From JBHJGO01 sp050331715 (GTDB taxonomy: Bacteria; Cyanobacteriota; Cyanobacteriia; Cyanobacteriales; Microcoleaceae): a DNA stretch of 34,819 nucleotides. Both the position numbers and the translations under genes were made by a program. The DNA lies in contig JBHJGO010000151.1 in assembly GCA_050331715.1 (NCBI GenBank), positions 1-34,819 of the forward strand, given 5' to 3'. Shown here piece after piece: positions 1 to 7,955 of this stretch. A model generated the notes under the pieces. It was not told where the DNA came from and searched no databases. It worked only from the letters and a program-made list of their open reading frames with translations. The first letter of the stretch is position 1, and each line of letters begins with the position of its first letter.

Positions 1-96
1 AAAACCATACCAGTGGTTGGGCGGAATATTTCCCAAAATCAAAGGAATACTGAGACCAAAGAGTAGAAGCCCTATCAGTATCCATAGCAACGTCAT
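1..96 (-). CDS. SdpI-like small membrane protein, 5' part only
   Basis: The visible 32 residues start at the ATG at 96-94, preceded by AGGAG with an 8-base spacer, a credible ribosome-binding site of its own. They contain one hydrophobic segment followed by GNIPPNHWYGF, which resembles the conserved N-terminal motif of SdpI/DUF1648-associated membrane proteins (Pro-Pro-Asn-x-Trp-Tyr-Gly-Phe). SdpI gives immunity to the SdpC toxin in Bacillus; cyanobacterial relatives have no established role. The gene is truncated by the window edge, and its frame is continuous with the upstream M23 gene through the A tract, so it may be translated separately, coupled or as a fusion. Confidence 0.6.
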   Translation of the reverse strand, partial: MTLLWILIGLLLFGLSIPLILGNIPPNHWYGF

Positions 97-1251
97 AACC
101 CAAGCTCCTTTTTTTTTTTGACTAACTTCCCCATCGCCAACTAGCTGCACTTCCTGCTCCACATCAACCAAAACCTCACCGTCGCGAGTTAGGCGGTATT
201 CTCCCCGCCAGGTGCCAGGTTTAAAAGGGGTTTGGGGATTATTCTTGCGACCGAGAAACTGGAAATAGGTCTTTGTAGAGGACTGGAGCACATCTTGTTG
301 ATCTACTACGGCTCTGCCCTGGGGATCGATCAGTTTGTAAGCAACCTGATCCCCCTGGAATACGCCGTAGAGTTGAACCCAGAAAATCAATGCAGGACTA
401 TCAATGGGTAATGTTGTTTCCTTGAACTCACCTTCCCAAAGTTGATTCATGGTCGGTGCAGTTGTTGAGAAACCAGCACGAATCAGACCCGTTGGTGTAT
501 AGGGTAGGGAACGATCCCACAGCGCATTTCGATTCACCTGACAGCCCGACTTTTTGTCTGGCCCTACAAAGGGATCAACCACTTGACCCTGATACCGAAA
601 GCTAAGATGCACATGGGGAAAACTGGTAGCTCCTGACGTCCCGACAAATCCCAGAACGGCCCCCCGTTCCACAGTCTCTCCCGGCTTGACTACAACACTA
701 TTCTGGCGCAGATGACAATACTGGGTCTCCCAATCCAGACCATTGGAGATCGGACTGTGATCAATCACAACGCCATTGCCACACTCTTGTCCAGCGACGT
801 CGGCCTTTTCTTCGATACTTTCCAGTCGCCGGTCTGGAACGCCATCCCGTACACGCAGAACTCTTCCCGGTGCAGCGGCCAGGACAGGAACACCCTGGGC
901 CATCACCACCTCATCGGAAACGGCGAAGTCAGTTCCCTTGTGACCATCGTAGGTTTGCCGACCACAGCCAAAATCCACTGCATCAGGACTCGGATCACGA
1001 TCAGGGTATAGCAGAATAAAGCAATCTTCACCCAAGGAACAATCGATGGGAATTGAGAATTCTGGCGCTTTCGGCGCTTGGACAATCAGAGCGCTTGAGA
1101 AACGCTGGGCTAAAATTCTTGCCTGTTCCAGAGGAAGTTCGACCGGGTTTTCTACATCTGGAGTTGCTTCCAGCCCGCCCAAATTTGCTAAAATCACCAA
1201 TCCCAGGGTTAATAGCGCAGCAGCCCAGAATCGTTGCAGACGAGAAATCAT
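1..1251 (-). CDS. M23-family (LytM-type) zinc metallopeptidase; frame open to left edge
   Basis: Predicted peptidoglycan endopeptidase outside the cytoplasmic membrane. I translated the minus strand from the ATG at 1251-1249. Residues 1-25 form a hydrophobic signal or anchor segment. The M23 zinc site is present: H104 and D108 in the HKGTD motif, H180 in YCHL, and the H213-V-H215 pair. After the catalytic domain, about 260-375 is a beta-rich tail of unknown role. The peptidase proper ends near position 121, but an 11-A tract (110-120 region, minus strand) keeps the frame open, so it continues as QKKKGAWV into the SdpI-like sequence and off the window. With one A fewer it would stop at a TGA overlapping the next gene's ATG. 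The gene follows the glycine-zipper gene by about 75 bp and may share its transcript. The family call is firm; the true C-terminus is not. Confidence 0.85.
   Translation of the reverse strand, partial: MISRLQRFWAAALLTLGLVILANLGGLEATPDVENPVELPLEQARILAQRFSSALIVQAPKAPEFSIPIDCSLGEDCFILLYPDRDPSPDAVDFGCGRQTYDGHKGTDFAVSDEVVMAQGVPVLAAAPGRVLRVRDGVPDRRLESIEEKADVAGQECGNGVVIDHSPISNGLDWETQYCHLRQNSVVVKPGETVERGAVLGFVGTSGATSFPHVHLSFRYQGQVVDPFVGPDKKSGCQVNRNALWDRSLPYTPTGLIRAGFSTTAPTMNQLWEGEFKETTLPIDSPALIFWVQLYGVFQGDQVAYKLIDPQGRAVVDQQDVLQSSTKTYFQFLGRKNNPQTPFKPGTWRGEYRLTRDGEVLVDVEQEVQLVGDGEVSQKKKGAWVMTLLWILIGLLLFGLSIPLILGNIPPNHWYGF
104..120 (-). promoter_or_regulatory. A11 tract overlapping the ribosome-binding site of the SdpI-like gene
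   Basis: On the minus strand a run of 11 A is followed directly by GGAG, making AAAAAGGAG eight bases before the ATG at 96. The run lies in the last codons of the M23 frame. Length decides the outcome: 11 A gives an in-frame fusion, while 10 A gives a TGA at the ATGA overlap typical of coupled genes. Runs of this length are prone to polymerase slippage and to sequencing error. Confidence 0.6.
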
Positions 1252-1325
1252 AGTGGTTTCAGCAAAATTCCAGCAAAGTTATCTAGTCATTTCAGGGTTG
1301 AGTCATCCAGCCCTTGAACAAAAAC

Positions 1326-1973
1326 CTAGCGAAACACGATATCTGAGGCCAGCCTCAAGTCTAAATCTTCCGGTTGAATCACAACCACTTCCACTTCGTC
1401 CCGACCCAGGAAAACTCCAGCAATTGCGCCTAGACCGGCACCTCCCAGCACTTCCTCAGTTGCAATCGCGGTATCCCCAGTAATTGCTGCGACCGCTGTC
1501 GCCGCTGCAGCACCAATGGCCGCTCCCTTTAATATATCCCCTGCAGAAGCTCCTCGCCTAATTCGTTCAGTTCGGCTCACGACATCAGAATCTGCATTGA
1601 GTCGAAAACTACGACCATCCTCAAAAACTACTTCTTCAGCAACAAACTGGGAACCGCCATAAACCGGACGCACTTGACCATTAATTTCTGAGCCTGCAGG
1701 TAACCAAATTCTTCCGCTATTGGTTCGCAAGGTCTGAGCAACCTGTACCGTTATATCAACCGTTTCATCGGGTGTCACGACAATTCTTTCCGCATCTTCG
1801 TAGATGACAGGAATAAAGGTTCCGGCTGAGATGCGATCGCGCCGTTGTAGGGATTCTGGAAAGGCTTGAGCATTGACGGAAGTATTTGTAACTAGTGATG
1901 CTGCACTGGTCAAAAGCAAACCCAGGGTTAGGGTCAGGGCTGTACTGGAGCGAAACCACTTAGAACGAGCCAT
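1326..1973 (-). CDS. Exported glycine-zipper protein of unknown function
   Basis: 215 residues from the ATG at 1973-1971; a longer TTG start at 2018 exists, but the ATG begins a clean signal peptide and has GAGG about 11 bases upstream. Residues 1-35 are basic then hydrophobic, with a likely cleavage after VNA. The middle (about 45-135) is beta-rich with no motif I recognise. Residues 141-190 are rich in Gly and Ala with GxxxG-like spacing (GAAIGAAAATA, then GLGAIAGVFLG), as in glycine-zipper proteins that insert in or line membranes. It ends in an acidic hydrophobic tail. It lies 60 bp downstream of the sugar-binding lipoprotein gene and upstream of the M23 peptidase, suggesting a cell-envelope role, but this is inference. 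Confidence 0.75.
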   Translation of the reverse strand: MARSKWFRSSTALTLTLGLLLTSAASLVTNTSVNAQAFPESLQRRDRISAGTFIPVIYEDAERIVVTPDETVDITVQVAQTLRTNSGRIWLPAGSEINGQVRPVYGGSQFVAEEVVFEDGRSFRLNADSDVVSRTERIRRGASAGDILKGAAIGAAAATAVAAITGDTAIATEEVLGGAGLGAIAGVFLGRDEVEVVVIQPEDLDLRLASDIVFR

Positions 1974-2033
1974 AGCTGAAGTATCCTCACCGAATTGACT
2001 TAACTCTAGAGACAGCAAATGACTGACCTAGGT

Positions 2034-3395
2034 TCATTGGTCTTGGGCAGACTGGATAGATTCTTCAGACTTGGGCCAGCTCTGATGGATATCAATTAAT
2101 ATCGTATCCACATCGGCTCCTTCGAGATAGTCAATAATTCCCATCCAGAACGTACCCGTCCCAACATCTCCCGGCATCATGTCCGACGCATCAAATCGAA
2201 TCACCTCCGAATTGGCCAGAATTTCTGCCTGCTTCCGACTCACCGGATCTGGGTAGATATCAAGACTCAACTGTCTGTGAGGCGAAATATAGCCTCCCAG
2301 TTGTGCCCAGATTTCATGGGGAACCACGGTCGTCATGTACTGAATTAACTGGCGGGCTTCGGGCGTATCATTGAACATTGCCACGACATCTCCCCCTACC
2401 AAGATTGGTGCGCCAAACCTGGGCTTAATTGGTGGCAAGGGGAACAGATCAACGTCTTCTCCTAGTACAACCCCCTCTGGGAAAAAGTTCGTGATAAAGC
2501 CTGCCTGGCGATGCATATAGCAATCGGGTGGATCGGTAAACAAACCGTTGGGAGAATTTCCAAAGGGGGTATTGATGATACCGATGGTTCCACCCACCAC
2601 ATATTTTGGATTTAGCGCAATCTCTCCGAACCGCTCAAAGGCTCGACGAACCGCTGGATCATTGAAAGGAATTTCATGCTTGAGCCATTGGTCATAAACT
2701 TTAGGGCCAGAATCTCGCAGCATAATATCCTCAATCCAATCTGTGCCCACCCATCCGGTCGCCTCACCACTTTCAATCCCCAAACACCAGGGAACGCCTC
2801 CATCATTCACAATCGTTTCGGATAATCTCTCTAGCTCTTCCCAAGTTTGAGGAACCTGATATTCTGCTTTCTGAAATGCCCTAGGGTTGTACCAGACCAG
2901 GCTCTTAACGGCGACTCGATACCAAATCCCATAAACCTCATCGTCTATGCTAACCAGATCCAGCCAATTTTTTGAGTAGGCTTGCTGAAGTTGCTCGTCA
3001 TCTATGAAACGATTGAGGGGAACCAGATCACCCTGTTCAGCAAACTCTGTCATGAGTCCAGGCTGAGGAAAAATCGCAATATCAGGAGCCTGTCCCGCTT
3101 CAACTCGGACGGGTAGCAAGGTAGAAAAGGCCTCCGTTCCCTGGTATATAATCTCAATCCCGGTTTTCTCCACAAACGGCGCTAGGGCTGCCTCCAATTT
3201 CTGTTGCTGCTCCCCTGTAACTGCTCCCAAAATGGTCACTGTAGTGATTTCAGGATCTGGTGTTGTTGAATCTGGAGAGCCTTTTTGTAGGGTGCTGCAG
3301 GCTCCGAGCAGCAAAAACAGGCCCACTGACAAACCAGTGGAAAATGCAGTGCTGGCTGAGGAAAGATTACAAAAAAGTCTTCGGGTGTTGCCCAT
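2034..3395 (-). CDS. ABC transporter sugar-binding lipoprotein, alpha-glucoside/glucosylglycerol (AglE/GgtB) type
   Basis: Periplasmic binding protein of solute-binding family 1. It resembles AglE-type alpha-glucoside receptors; in cyanobacteria such proteins (GgtB) bind the osmolytes glucosylglycerol, sucrose and trehalose. The N-terminus has two Arg, a hydrophobic segment and a lipobox LGAC (C33 from the ATG at 3395), so it should be a lipoprotein. Family landmarks include APDIAIFPQPGLM, KSLVWYNP, PWCLGIESGEATGW, DWIEDIMLR and CYMHRQ. The start is uncertain: the TTG at 3428 has AGGAG four bases upstream, while the ATG at 3395 has no clear site; the TTG would add 11 residues. No permease or ATPase gene lies next to it, so it must work with components encoded elsewhere. 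Confidence 0.85.
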   Translation of the reverse strand: MGNTRRLFCNLSSASTAFSTGLSVGLFLLLGACSTLQKGSPDSTTPDPEITTVTILGAVTGEQQQKLEAALAPFVEKTGIEIIYQGTEAFSTLLPVRVEAGQAPDIAIFPQPGLMTEFAEQGDLVPLNRFIDDEQLQQAYSKNWLDLVSIDDEVYGIWYRVAVKSLVWYNPRAFQKAEYQVPQTWEELERLSETIVNDGGVPWCLGIESGEATGWVGTDWIEDIMLRDSGPKVYDQWLKHEIPFNDPAVRRAFERFGEIALNPKYVVGGTIGIINTPFGNSPNGLFTDPPDCYMHRQAGFITNFFPEGVVLGEDVDLFPLPPIKPRFGAPILVGGDVVAMFNDTPEARQLIQYMTTVVPHEIWAQLGGYISPHRQLSLDIYPDPVSRKQAEILANSEVIRFDASDMMPGDVGTGTFWMGIIDYLEGADVDTILIDIHQSWPKSEESIQSAQDQ

Positions 3396-3506
3396 GACTG
3401 AACTGATTTTTTGAGACTCGGATCTCAATTCACTCCTGAATAGACTTTAGCCATTCAGAAGTTAAAGGGCAATACGGATAGTAGAACCTATAGCAAACTT
3501 AATGAT

Positions 3507-3535
3507 AAAAAACACCGCATCTCGTGCGAGAGCGG
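3507..3535 (-). terminator. Intrinsic terminator 2, second copy
   Basis: Same stem as the copy at 3675-3705 (3535-3515 on the minus strand), with one loop base changed, followed by TG and six T (3512-3507). It lies between natH and the downstream sugar-binding lipoprotein gene, so it should further insulate the two transcripts. Confidence 0.7.
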
Positions 3536-3674
3536 CGCAAAGGGGGTGATATGGGTGATACTGAGTACAAATTAACAGATTGTGACGAAGCTGTGAACAC
3601 TTGGATGTGATGCTTATGAAATTGTCACAAGGTTTTTTGGGTACAGGGGCCTTGTCACAATGGTGTATCGGGGC

Positions 3675-3705
3675 AAAAAAAATGCCGCATCTCTTGCGAG
3701 AGCGG
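3675..3705 (-). terminator. Intrinsic terminator 1 downstream of natH
   Basis: Read on the minus strand, an 8-bp stem CCGCTCTC/GAGA-GCGG with one bulged base and a four-base loop (3705-3685) is followed by GCA and eight T (3682-3675). It is about 100 bp past the natH stop, as expected for the natFGH transcript. Confidence 0.75.
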
Positions 3706-3804
3706 TACATAGGGGGTGTTATGGATATTGTACTCACTAATTTAGCAACTTCCCTATCCATCTTTACCAGGAGTGTGATGCTCACAGAACTGTCATAATT
3801 CGCT

Positions 3805-5016
3805 CTATCGATATTCTGTGTTTAATTGCTGCTCTAGGCGGCGAGCGCCCATGGACATGGCATAGCAGAATAGCCAGTAGAGAATTCCAATGAAGAGGTA
3901 AACCTCGGAGTAGCGCCCCAGGAACTTTGGGTTTGCCAGAATTGAGCGACTGATCCCCAGGAGTTCAACCAGTCCAACAATTGCCAGTAAGGTTGTGTCC
4001 TGAAATAGGCTGATAAACTGACCTACAATCGAAGGGATTGAAATCTTCAGGGCCTGGGGTAGAACAATCAGTCCCAGGGTCAAGGGAGTGTTTAGTCCTA
4101 AAGCATTGGCTGCTTCGGTCTGACCGCGTGGAATCGCTTGTAAGCCACCCCGAACATTCTCAGCCAGGTAGGCGGCACTAAAGGCCGTCAAGCCGATGAT
4201 CGCCCTTAGTACCCGATCCGGTCGCATTCCTTCCGGTAGAAATAGGGGCAATAAAACCTGACCCATAAACAGAATTGTAATCAGGGGAAGACCGCGAACC
4301 ACCTCAATGATGGCGACACAGAGCCAGCGAATCACCGGTAAACTGCTCTGTCGTCCCAGTGCTAGTAGAACTCCCAGCGGAAAACACAGCAGAATGCTGA
4401 TGATCGAAGTTAGCAGGGTTAGCATTAAGCCGCCCCAGAGGTTCGAGGAGATACTCTTCAACCCCAAGCCTCCTCCAATTAGCCACATTCCAACAATCAA
4501 TAGCAGGAACCAACTAAAGGGTAGCCATGGGATCAAGCCAGGACGAGCATTGCCCACGGTTTTTCCTCCCCAAGCCATTAGTACTAATCCTATTAATAGC
4601 CCCACGAGTGCCAATCGATTGAGCAGGGGAATGGGAAACATGAAAAACAGTAGGGAAGCCACACTCAGAACAATAATTACTGTTTGGCTGTAGAGACTGG
4701 CCGCTTGACGGGCCAACATTCCCCAGGTTAGTCCCGCTAGCGTAATAATTCCGGTTAGAAGCAGCCAGAGCCGCCAGTATTGATCATTGGGAAATCGCCC
4801 CGCCATAAACAAGCCTAGATTCGCGGGAATCACATTCCATTGAGCCTCAGCTCTAGCCCAAGCAATGAATCCCACCAGCATCCAGAGGAATAGACCAACA
4901 ATTGCCGCTGTCAGCAGGCTGTTGTACCAGGTATTAAATAAATTTTTCCGCAACCAGTCCGGCAAATCGAATGACTCAGAAACAGGTTGTAGTGAAGACT
5001 CAGGTGTAGTGGTCAT
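3805..5016 (-). CDS. natH: Amino-acid ABC transporter permease NatH (AapM type)
   Basis: 403 residues from the ATG at 5016. Inner-membrane permease of the general/polar amino-acid uptake family (AapM in rhizobia; NatH of the cyanobacterial N-II system). Residues 25-200 carry several hydrophobic segments, an N-terminal extension longer than in His/Gln permeases but usual in this branch. From about 195 the HAAT permease core starts, and the EAA loop is visible as EAANALGLNTPLTLGLIVLPQA, where the ATPase docks. It is the last gene of natFGH, 40 bp after natG, and is followed by two terminators rather than by the ATPase gene expected from the Anabaena order. The specificity (acidic and neutral amino acids) comes from the family, not from this sequence. 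Confidence 0.88.
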   Translation of the reverse strand: MTTTPESSLQPVSESFDLPDWLRKNLFNTWYNSLLTAAIVGLFLWMLVGFIAWARAEAQWNVIPANLGLFMAGRFPNDQYWRLWLLLTGIITLAGLTWGMLARQAASLYSQTVIIVLSVASLLFFMFPIPLLNRLALVGLLIGLVLMAWGGKTVGNARPGLIPWLPFSWFLLLIVGMWLIGGGLGLKSISSNLWGGLMLTLLTSIISILLCFPLGVLLALGRQSSLPVIRWLCVAIIEVVRGLPLITILFMGQVLLPLFLPEGMRPDRVLRAIIGLTAFSAAYLAENVRGGLQAIPRGQTEAANALGLNTPLTLGLIVLPQALKISIPSIVGQFISLFQDTTLLAIVGLVELLGISRSILANPKFLGRYSEVYLFIGILYWLFCYAMSMGARRLEQQLNTEYR

Positions 5017-5056
5017 GGAAGTTACAGGGCCTCTAAAATGGAAATACTTAAAAGAA

Positions 5057-6220
5057 CTATCTTTCCTTCAACTGAACGCTACGGTTCAATAGGTTCATAC
5101 AGAGGGAGATCAGAAGATTAATCCCCAGGTAAGTAGCCATAATAATTAACATGACCTCAACCACCTGGCCACTTTGGTTGAAGGTGGTATTCGCCACATT
5201 ATAGATATCGGGATAGGCAACGGCGATCGCCAGACTTGAGTTTTTAGCCAGATTCATATACTGACTATTCAGCGGGGGGATAATCACTCGCAGGGCTTGG
5301 GGAAAAACCACCAGTTGCATCACTTCGCCAGATCTCAGTCCCAGAGAACGGGCTGCTTCCCACTGTCCCTTGGGAACCGATTGAATTCCTGACCGGACAA
5401 TTTCAGCGATGTAGGCTCCGGTATAGACTACCAATCCGACCAATAATGCCGCAAGTTCGATGGTTAGTCTTAATCCCCCTGTCACACCTCTCACACCTTC
5501 TTCAGTGGCTTGAGGAAAATTCCAACCAAAGCCGAAAATGACGATTAGCAACCCCAGTATTCCCATTCCCCACAGGATCTTTTGCTGGGTCTGACCGGAT
5601 TGCCCCTGCTCTACAATCGCATTGATGCGCCAGCGCCCCACAAAAAAGGCAGCAACGACTCCAGCTAGCAGAACTCCCAGCCAAACCCAAATGATTGGAC
5701 TCTTGGGCCAGGGAACATAGATGCCTCGCCGACTGAGGAAAATAGAATTAAACACTCCAACCTTCTGATCGAGGGCCGGGAGCTGGAGAAATATTCCGTA
5801 CCAGAATAAGAGCTGGAGCAACAGCGGCGTATTTCGCACAATCTCAACGTAGACCACGCTGATTTTGCGCAGTAGCCAGTTATCAGAAAAATAGGCGATC
5901 CCCGCTGCGCTCCCCAACAGCGTAGTTAGGATGATGCCTGCCACGATTACGCGCAGAGAATTTAACAATCCTGCCAGGAGCACACGGGCATAGGGATCAG
6001 TGGGCGAGTAGGGGATTAAACTTTCACTGATGCTGAATCCTGCGGTGCTATCCAGGAAACCAAAGTTAGATAAAGTTCCCCCTGTTTTTTTCAGGTTCAG
6101 CGGCAGGGTATTGATTAATAGACTGACAAAGGCAATGACCGCAACAACGACGATCACCTGGATGATCACTTTCCAGAAGCGGTCATCACGCCAGAGGGGA
6201 ACCTTTTGTTGGGGATTCAT
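5057..6220 (-). CDS. natG: Amino-acid ABC transporter permease NatG (AapQ type)
   Basis: 387 residues from the ATG at 6220. Partner of NatH in the membrane heterodimer. It has a first transmembrane helix at about 18-38, a periplasmic stretch, a helix cluster at 80-155, then an insertion (about 170-240) with two helices, and the permease core with the EAA loop WEAARSLGLRSGEVMQLVVFPQA at about 285-308. The length and the two-part layout match AapQ-like permeases. A HIP1 octamer lies inside the gene at 5223-5230. It is separated from natF by 136 bp that hold a palindromic element, which could set the ratio of binding protein to permease. Confidence 0.88.
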   Translation of the reverse strand: MNPQQKVPLWRDDRFWKVIIQVIVVVAVIAFVSLLINTLPLNLKKTGGTLSNFGFLDSTAGFSISESLIPYSPTDPYARVLLAGLLNSLRVIVAGIILTTLLGSAAGIAYFSDNWLLRKISVVYVEIVRNTPLLLQLLFWYGIFLQLPALDQKVGVFNSIFLSRRGIYVPWPKSPIIWVWLGVLLAGVVAAFFVGRWRINAIVEQGQSGQTQQKILWGMGILGLLIVIFGFGWNFPQATEEGVRGVTGGLRLTIELAALLVGLVVYTGAYIAEIVRSGIQSVPKGQWEAARSLGLRSGEVMQLVVFPQALRVIIPPLNSQYMNLAKNSSLAIAVAYPDIYNVANTTFNQSGQVVEVMLIIMATYLGINLLISLCMNLLNRSVQLKER

Positions 6221-6252
6221 GATTGGTTTCAGTGTTCAACTTTAAAGATGGA

Positions 6253-6331
6253 GTAGGCTGGGGTTGAGTCAGGGAAACCGGTCGGTTCGGGCATATCCCG
6301 GTGTTGGCTTTCCTGCTTTAACCCAACCTAC
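6253..6331. repeat. Palindromic (REP/MITE-like) element between natF and natG
   Basis: The left end GTAGGCTGGGGTT and the right end AACCCAACCTAC are imperfect inverted repeats, continued inward by CAGGgAAA/TTTCCTG. The centre contains CGGG-CATAT-CCCG. The arms resemble the GTAGGTTGGGTT sequence that recurs in cyanobacterial intergenic DNA (from memory, not searched). Transcribed from natF it would form a long hairpin. Confidence 0.65.
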
Positions 6332-6356
6332 AGCGGTAGGCGACAGCCTCTCGAAT

Positions 6357-7460
6357 TTAGCGGAAAGGGGGAGAATAGAGCAGACCGCCATCACTCCATA
6401 GGGCATTCTGACCCCGCTCTAGCCTGAACTGGGAGCTTTCACCCAGGTTGCGATCATAGACTTCAGCGTAGTTGCCAACATGCCTGATCACACGGGCGGC
6501 AAAATCATTGGTTAGGCCCAAACCTTCACCCAGTTCTCCCTCTGTCCCCAGGAAACGGCGGATAGTCGGGTCTTCACTGCTGCTTGCAAGCTCTTCGACA
6601 TTTCCCTGGTTAATCTCAAGTTCCTCAGCCTCAATCAGGGCATAGGTGACCCACTTTACGGTGTCGAACCAGGCGGAGTCGTTGTTGATGGTTACGGGGC
6701 CTAAAGGTTCCTTGGACATGGTGACATCCAGTAACACATGGGCATCGGGATCTGGTAGGGTGCTGCGACGCGCAATCAACTGAGACTTATCGGAAGTCAT
6801 GCCATCGCAGGCTCCTTCTGCATAGGCTTGGTAGGCGGGATCAGCCTGTTGGAAGGTTTTGGTTTCAGAGGTCACTCCCGCTTCCCGCATATTGTCTGTC
6901 AGGTTCAGCTCCGTTGTTGTCCCGGCTTCAACGCAGACGACTCTACCTTCAAAATCCTCTAGGCTTGAGATGCCGCTGTCTGCTCGCACCAACATTCCCT
7001 GGCCATCATAGAAAGTTGTGGGGGCGAACTCCATTCCGACTGAAGTGTCACGGCTAATTGTCCAGGTCGTATTTCGGGAGAGCATATCAACCTCTCCAGC
7101 TTTGAGAGCTTCAAATCGCTCGGTGGAGTCCAGGTTACGATAATCCACTGCCTCTGGGTCGTCAAACAAAGCTGCCGCAACTGCTCGACAGACATCGACG
7201 TCCATGCCTGAATAGGTGCCATTCTCATCCACGAAACTAAACCCAGGAATTCCACCGTCAACACCACAAACCAATCGACCTCGACTTTTGATGGCCTCTA
7301 GTCGGCTGTCAGCGGCGGACACTGCACCGTTCTCTGCCGATTCAGTGCCTCCATCACCACTGCTGTCTGAGGCTGTATCGGGTGAAACGCAGGCAGCTAA
7401 TGGTACGGCTGCGACCAGGGCTGCAATCAACCAGGAACGCCACTTAAATATATTTTTCAT
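6357..7460 (-). CDS. natF: Amino-acid ABC transporter binding lipoprotein NatF (AapJ type)
   Basis: 367 residues from the ATG at 7460. Periplasmic receptor of a general L-amino-acid importer (solute-binding family 3). A short basic start and hydrophobic stretch lead to a lipobox LAAC with C24, so it should be lipid-anchored, followed by a Ser/Gly/Glu linker. The domain begins near residue 58 with GRLVCGVDGGIPGFSF, then GMDVDVCRAVAAALF, VDMLSRNTTWTISRD and the ligand-binding R/D features of this family, ending with the GLTNDFAARVIRHVGNYAEVYDRN signature of AapJ-like proteins. First gene of natFGH. I see no clear NtcA box (GTA-N8-TAC) in the 190 bp upstream. Confidence 0.9.
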   Translation of the reverse strand: MKNIFKWRSWLIAALVAAVPLAACVSPDTASDSSGDGGTESAENGAVSAADSRLEAIKSRGRLVCGVDGGIPGFSFVDENGTYSGMDVDVCRAVAAALFDDPEAVDYRNLDSTERFEALKAGEVDMLSRNTTWTISRDTSVGMEFAPTTFYDGQGMLVRADSGISSLEDFEGRVVCVEAGTTTELNLTDNMREAGVTSETKTFQQADPAYQAYAEGACDGMTSDKSQLIARRSTLPDPDAHVLLDVTMSKEPLGPVTINNDSAWFDTVKWVTYALIEAEELEINQGNVEELASSSEDPTIRRFLGTEGELGEGLGLTNDFAARVIRHVGNYAEVYDRNLGESSQFRLERGQNALWSDGGLLYSPPFR

Positions 7461-7648
7461 TGAATGCTTTGATCAATCTCTCTAACCACAACGTCAAAGA
7501 AGCCTAGACCGTTTGGCCAAGTCCTCCTAAGACATTCTTAAGCTTACCTTAACGCTGTAGATTCACAACTTATGATCACAGACATTTGATCAGAAAACTG
7601 CTATGCAGAGAACATTTGAATTGATCTGCCCCTGTTATCCTGTTGCCG

Positions 7649-7879
7649 CTATAGATTGCCACGAGACGATAGGCGGGACTCTGCCAAATCTCGAATCAAG
7701 GAAACCTTTGAGTTGATGTAATCATTCATGATTGCTGCTTCCTGGCCATTGATATGGGAATCATGTTCCAATCTTTTGAGTAGCCACTCAACCAGAGCAG
7801 CGTCATCCATTTTAACTAAGAACGGAGCTTGGGTTGCTTCGATCAAAGACCAGACTTTACGGAGTAAGTTGGGAGTCAT
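7649..7879 (-). CDS. Small conserved-looking cyanobacterial protein, function unknown
   Basis: 76 residues. The start is decided by a perfect AGGAGG four bases before the ATG at 7879; an upstream in-frame extension to 7948 would ignore this site. The protein is helical and amphipathic, without cysteine or signal peptide, with NLLRKVWSLIEATQ, DDAALVEWLLKRLE and a polar C-terminal helix ending SRLSSRGNL. Short proteins with an LWxLVExTQ...LVxWLLxQ pattern are familiar from cyanobacteria, but I know no function. It sits alone between natF and the MITE-like element, on the same strand as natF but upstream of it. Confidence 0.65.
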   Translation of the reverse strand: MTPNLLRKVWSLIEATQAPFLVKMDDAALVEWLLKRLEHDSHINGQEAAIMNDYINSKVSLIRDLAESRLSSRGNL

Positions 7880-7955
7880 AGAACCTCCTGAGATTGATAC
7901 CGCTTTCTCCTGAACCATAGAACAGCTCGCTGCTATTTCCGGCTGCACCTTGTGT

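Larger units (their letters stand above)
3507..3804. repeat. Tandem duplication of a ~170-bp 3' untranslated unit
   Basis: Two diverged copies lie about 168-170 bp apart. Copy 1 begins at 3507 and copy 2 at 3675. Both share the order A-run, ccgcatctc-TGCGAGAGCGG hairpin, an aGGGGGTG block, and near the far end gtgatgct (3607 and 3775) followed by an tgtcata/tgtcaca motif. Copy 2 abuts the natH stop codon. I see no coding potential in the 3429-3804 interval; short frames across it are not supported. Confidence 0.7.

Noticed and set aside
712..1011. Plus-strand frame of 99 codons
   Set aside because: It is antisense to the M23 peptidase gene, whose family motifs are clear on the other strand.
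1046..1483. Plus-strand 145-codon frame
   Set aside because: It crosses the M23 gene start and the end of the glycine-zipper gene on the opposite strand and has no family features.
3462..3785. Minus-strand 107-codon frame across the duplicated terminator
   Set aside because: It spans both terminator hairpins and its composition follows the repeat, not a protein.
7461..7648. NtcA box upstream of natF
   Set aside because: GTAGATTCACAACT lacks the TAC at the correct spacing (GTA-N8-TAC).
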